NCBI GenBank assembly: GCA_016200385.1
Contig: JACQEV010000010.1
Location: 1 to 7,256 of the forward strand
Direction: 5' to 3'
DNA length: 7,256 nucleotides
DNA from: Candidatus Methylomirabilota bacterium
GTDB taxonomy: Bacteria; Methylomirabilota; Methylomirabilia; Methylomirabilales; Methylomirabilaceae
The notes below the pieces were generated by a model. That model did not search any database and had not been told where the DNA came from. It worked only from the letters and a program-made list of their open reading frames with translations. How positions within the stretch are numbered: position 1 is the first letter of the stretch; the number at the start of each line of letters is the position of its first letter. Shown here piece by piece: positions 6,183 to 7,256 of this stretch. The translations under genes were made by a program, and so were the position numbers.

Positions 6183-6191
6183 AGACGCACG

Positions 6192-6356
6192 ATGAGCTTT
6201 TGGGTGTACATGATCCAATGCGCCGATCAGTCCTACAACGTCGGCCACCTCTCCCGTGATCGAGTAGCCCTCCCCCTACGCTATTCACCCAGAGCGCGCG
6301 AGACAAAAGCTGCAGTGCCTGGCCTTCCAAACGGACACACCCCGCCCCTTCCGTGA
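6192..6356 (+). pseudogene. GIY-YIG nuclease (UPF0213-like), 5' remnant
   Basis: The frame opens with MSFWVYMIQCADQSYNVGH, a recognisable start of a small GIY-YIG family protein of about 90 residues. Relatives read approximately WVYM-x-x-CADGSYYVGHT (from memory). VYM takes the place of the GIY motif, and NVG takes the place of YIG/YVG, so the second catalytic tyrosine is lost. After VGH the similarity ends abruptly (near 6251) and the remaining 35 residues are Pro/Arg-rich with no family features. The catalytic Arg and Glu that should follow are absent. This is most likely a truncated, inactive remnant in the repeat-rich spacer. The call rests on about 19 residues. Confidence 0.55.
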
Positions 6357-6489
6357 GCCTACTACAAACCGCCTTAAGTCTGCTACATTATGGCGGGCGA
6401 GGAATCAGGATGGCGTGTCACGAATGCCCCACCAGACTACTGGGCGACCTCGTAGCCACCACTCGGCTCTCAACAAGGAGGGATTCCCT

Positions 6490-6741
6490 ATGACGATCAC
6501 AGATCGAATCGAGATCAATCCCAAGGTCATGATGGGGAAACCAGTCATCCGTGGGACCCGAGTCACGGTCGAACTGATCCTCCGTAAGCTCAGCGAGGGG
6601 GCACGAGCGGCCGATCTGTTGACCGCCTATCCTGGGCTGACCCGTGAAGACATCCAGGCCGCGATCCGGTATGCCGCTGACACCGTCGCCCATGAAGAGA
6701 CGGTCCTCCTCAGGACACGCAAGCGATCCGCCAGGAAGTAA
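6490..6741 (+). CDS. DUF433 family antitoxin
   Basis: The 83-residue protein carries the DUF433 signature: RIEINPKVMMGKPVIRGTRVTVELILRKLSEG (6-37), then LLTAYPGLTREDIQAAIRYAAD (43-64), ending in a basic tail. The family adopts a small helix-turn-helix-like fold and is frequently encoded just before a DUF5615 PIN-like nuclease, where it serves as the antitoxin. The start is ATG at 6490, with AAGGAGGG (6475-6482) at good spacing. The frame is open further upstream to 6415, but those residues are not family-like. The partner toxin start follows after three bases (6745) but is truncated by repeat DNA. This antitoxin is intact yet has no functional local partner. Confidence 0.88.
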   Translation: MTITDRIEINPKVMMGKPVIRGTRVTVELILRKLSEGARAADLLTAYPGLTREDIQAAIRYAADTVAHEETVLLRTRKRSARK

Positions 6742-6744
6742 ACC

Positions 6745-6885
6745 GTGCGCTTTCTGGCGGATGAAAGCTGCGACCACAGGGTTGTTCGTGCCCTCCGAGC
6801 CGCCGGGCATATGGATGAGCCGCCTGCCCGCGGCCTCGACCTCTACCCCATGGGCCGCTGCGCCCTCCCCGCCCCCCTCCCCTAA
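6745..6885 (+). pseudogene. DUF5615 PIN-like toxin, truncated and fused in frame to gltD-tail copy 4
   Basis: The start is GTG three bases after the DUF433 stop. Residues 1-22, MRFLADESCDHRVVRALRAAGH, are a typical DUF5615 N-terminus, including the first acidic metal-ligand region (LADE). A full toxin has roughly 110-120 residues with further acidic catalytic residues. Here the similarity ends near 6810-6815. The frame then reads MDEPPARGLDLYPMGRCALP and ends with the TAA of gltD-tail copy 4. The product is a 46-residue chimera whose last ~19 residues lie in the GltD reading phase. It lacks the downstream catalytic acids, so nuclease activity is not expected. Confidence 0.8.
6826..6885 (+). 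repeat. gltD-tail repeat, copy 4
   Basis: It aligns base for base with 3535-3594 (52 of 60 identical, no gaps) and is closer to copy 2 than to gltD itself: it shares GGGCCGCT where gltD has GGGCCATT. The stop codon TAA is conserved. Confidence 0.87.
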
Positions 6886-6964
6886 ACTCCTCTTCGACTC
6901 TCCCCCTGCACTAATTTCTCCTCTCCCTCGGTGGGAGAGAGGATGAAGGTGAGGGGGCGCATGG
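6886..6964. repeat. Repeat tail B (copy 2) followed by tail C palindrome (copy 2)
   Basis: Positions 6885-6926 resemble 4591-4629 (tail B). Next is CTCTCCC-TCGGT-GGGAGAG, a 7-bp perfect stem around 6919-6937, and then ATGAAGGTGAGGGGGCGC, which resembles the tail C segment near 5303-5320. Confidence 0.6.
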
Positions 6965-7198
6965 CCAGCGGCGCTCTGAACAGCACTCGCCAGAACCCGC
7001 ACCTCGACGCTCTTCTTTCCAGAAAATCAAAACCCATCAGAATAAAATCTGAGGGATTACTCTGTCTTCCTTCCTCATGGCCCTCTCAGCCCTCTCTCCT
7101 CCATCAAGACCTGAAGGCGGGGATTAATTATTTTGTTAGCCAGTAGTCCTATCACTTATCGTTTATACTTATTGACACGACATAAGAGAAGCAGTAAA
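6965..7198. other. Non-coding, A/T-richer stretch before the right-edge gene
   Basis: I see no gene or RNA here. Base composition shifts from strongly G/C-rich to mixed or A/T-rich after about 7010, and there are no further copies of the repeats. TATACT (7164-7169) and TTGACA (7172-7177) lie near the right-edge gene. Confidence 0.5.
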
Positions 7199-7200
7199 AT
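7172..7200 (+). promoter_or_regulatory. Candidate sigma-70 type promoter at the right-edge gene
   Basis: TTGACA (7172-7177) is followed by a 17-base spacer and TAAAAT (7195-7200), matching 11 of 12 consensus bases. The -10 box overlaps the first ATG (7199). Transcription would start near 7207, next to a second in-frame ATG at 7208. An alternative -10, TATACT at 7164-7169, lacks a good -35. Confidence 0.5.
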
Positions 7201-7256
7201 GTTAGACATGCAAGAGCGAGATACGAAGCAACAGGTTCTCACCGTCTTTAAGAAAG
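7199..7256 (+). CDS. Unidentified protein, N-terminal fragment (runs off window)
   Basis: An open frame starts at ATG 7199 and reads MLDMQERDTKQQVLTVFKK to the window end. Nineteen residues are too few to identify a family. The segment is polar and probably helical. No strong ribosome site precedes either ATG (7199 or 7208); a weak AGAGAAG lies at about 7185-7191. With the promoter at 7172-7200, ATG 7208 could be a leaderless start. Codon use (AAG, CAA, ACG, GTT) is less G/C-biased than in gltBD. Confidence 0.4.
   Translation, partial: MLDMQERDTKQQVLTVFKK

Larger units (their letters stand above)
5899..6191. other. Repeat-rich spacer after the broken hicA
   Basis: No convincing gene. The frame continuing after the hicA stop reads through to the TAA at 5998-6000 and includes WALERFYAAVKRP, possibly the 3' end of an unidentified gene. 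It then enters gltD-tail copy 3 and tail A. Positions 6064-6131 hold further short palindromes (GGCCCGCAGGGCC at about 6083-6095) and a 13-base tandem repeat. The last 60 bases lead into the GIY-YIG remnant. Confidence 0.6.

Noticed and set aside
5893..6330. 145-codon minus-strand frame across the repeat region
   Set aside because: It is made largely of antisense repeat sequence and the opposite strand of the GIY-YIG remnant. No ribosome site or family match.
3532..6964. CRISPR array
   Set aside because: The repeats are few, imperfect, unevenly spaced by hundreds to thousands of bases with genes between them, and include coding sequence of gltD.
6418..7002. 194-codon minus-strand frame opposite DUF433
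   Set aside because: Shadow of the DUF433 gene continuing through antisense gltD-tail copy 4.
6931..7146. 71-codon plus-strand frame after tail C
   Set aside because: It begins inside the tail C palindrome, is not family-like, and has no credible ribosome site other than the repeat's own purines.
1..7256. tRNA, rRNA, integrase or transposase gene
   Set aside because: I looked in the non-coding stretches for tRNA-like arms and for recombinase or transposase motifs and found none, so any mobilising enzyme would have to act from elsewhere.

Overview
The window looks like chromosomal DNA of a GC-rich, free-living bacterium, probably from an uncultured lineage. NC10/Rokubacteria-like or another GC-rich environmental phylum is a guess from overall style only; no marker here settles the taxonomy. 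Codon use is strongly G/C-ended in the first 3.6 kb. DNA after about 7,010 is visibly more A/T-rich.

Layout. Positions 1-3594 hold the end of a core metabolic operon: the C-terminal half of glutamate synthase large subunit (gltB) and the complete small subunit (gltD), overlapping by 8 bases. Together they make the NADPH-dependent GOGAT enzyme of ammonia assimilation. Positions 3595-6885 are an accessory strip of small toxin-antitoxin (TA) type modules in mixed orientation: HEPN/MNT (+, 3787-4502), Phd/RelE (-, 4527-5161), HicB with a truncated HicA (+, 5603-5898), and DUF433 with a truncated DUF5615 toxin (+, 6490-6885). A decayed GIY-YIG nuclease start lies at 6192. Positions 6886-7198 are non-coding repeats followed by A/T-richer DNA. 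A new gene opens at about 7199 or 7208 and runs off the window.

The main observation concerns the spacers between modules. The last 59-60 bases of gltD, including its stop codon, recur at 4502-4563 (56 of 59 identical up to the stop), recognisably at 5969-6000 (diverged), and at 6826-6885 (52 of 60). All are in the same orientation. Each copy is followed by one of two families of GC-rich palindromic tail. The TA modules therefore sit between successive copies of the gltD 3' end. Stepwise accretion at the gltD terminus, or spread of a repeat family that contains the gltD tail, would both produce this pattern. The copies have shaped neighbouring genes: one truncates the DUF5615 toxin and supplies a new in-frame C-terminus and stop, and another extends RelE by about 31 residues.

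Functionally, gltBD is housekeeping. The TA strip appears partly decayed: two of the four toxins are broken while all four antitoxins or antitoxin-like partners are intact. The Phd/RelE module has a perfect-consensus sigma-70 type promoter with a possible three-repeat operator and looks the most clearly expressible.
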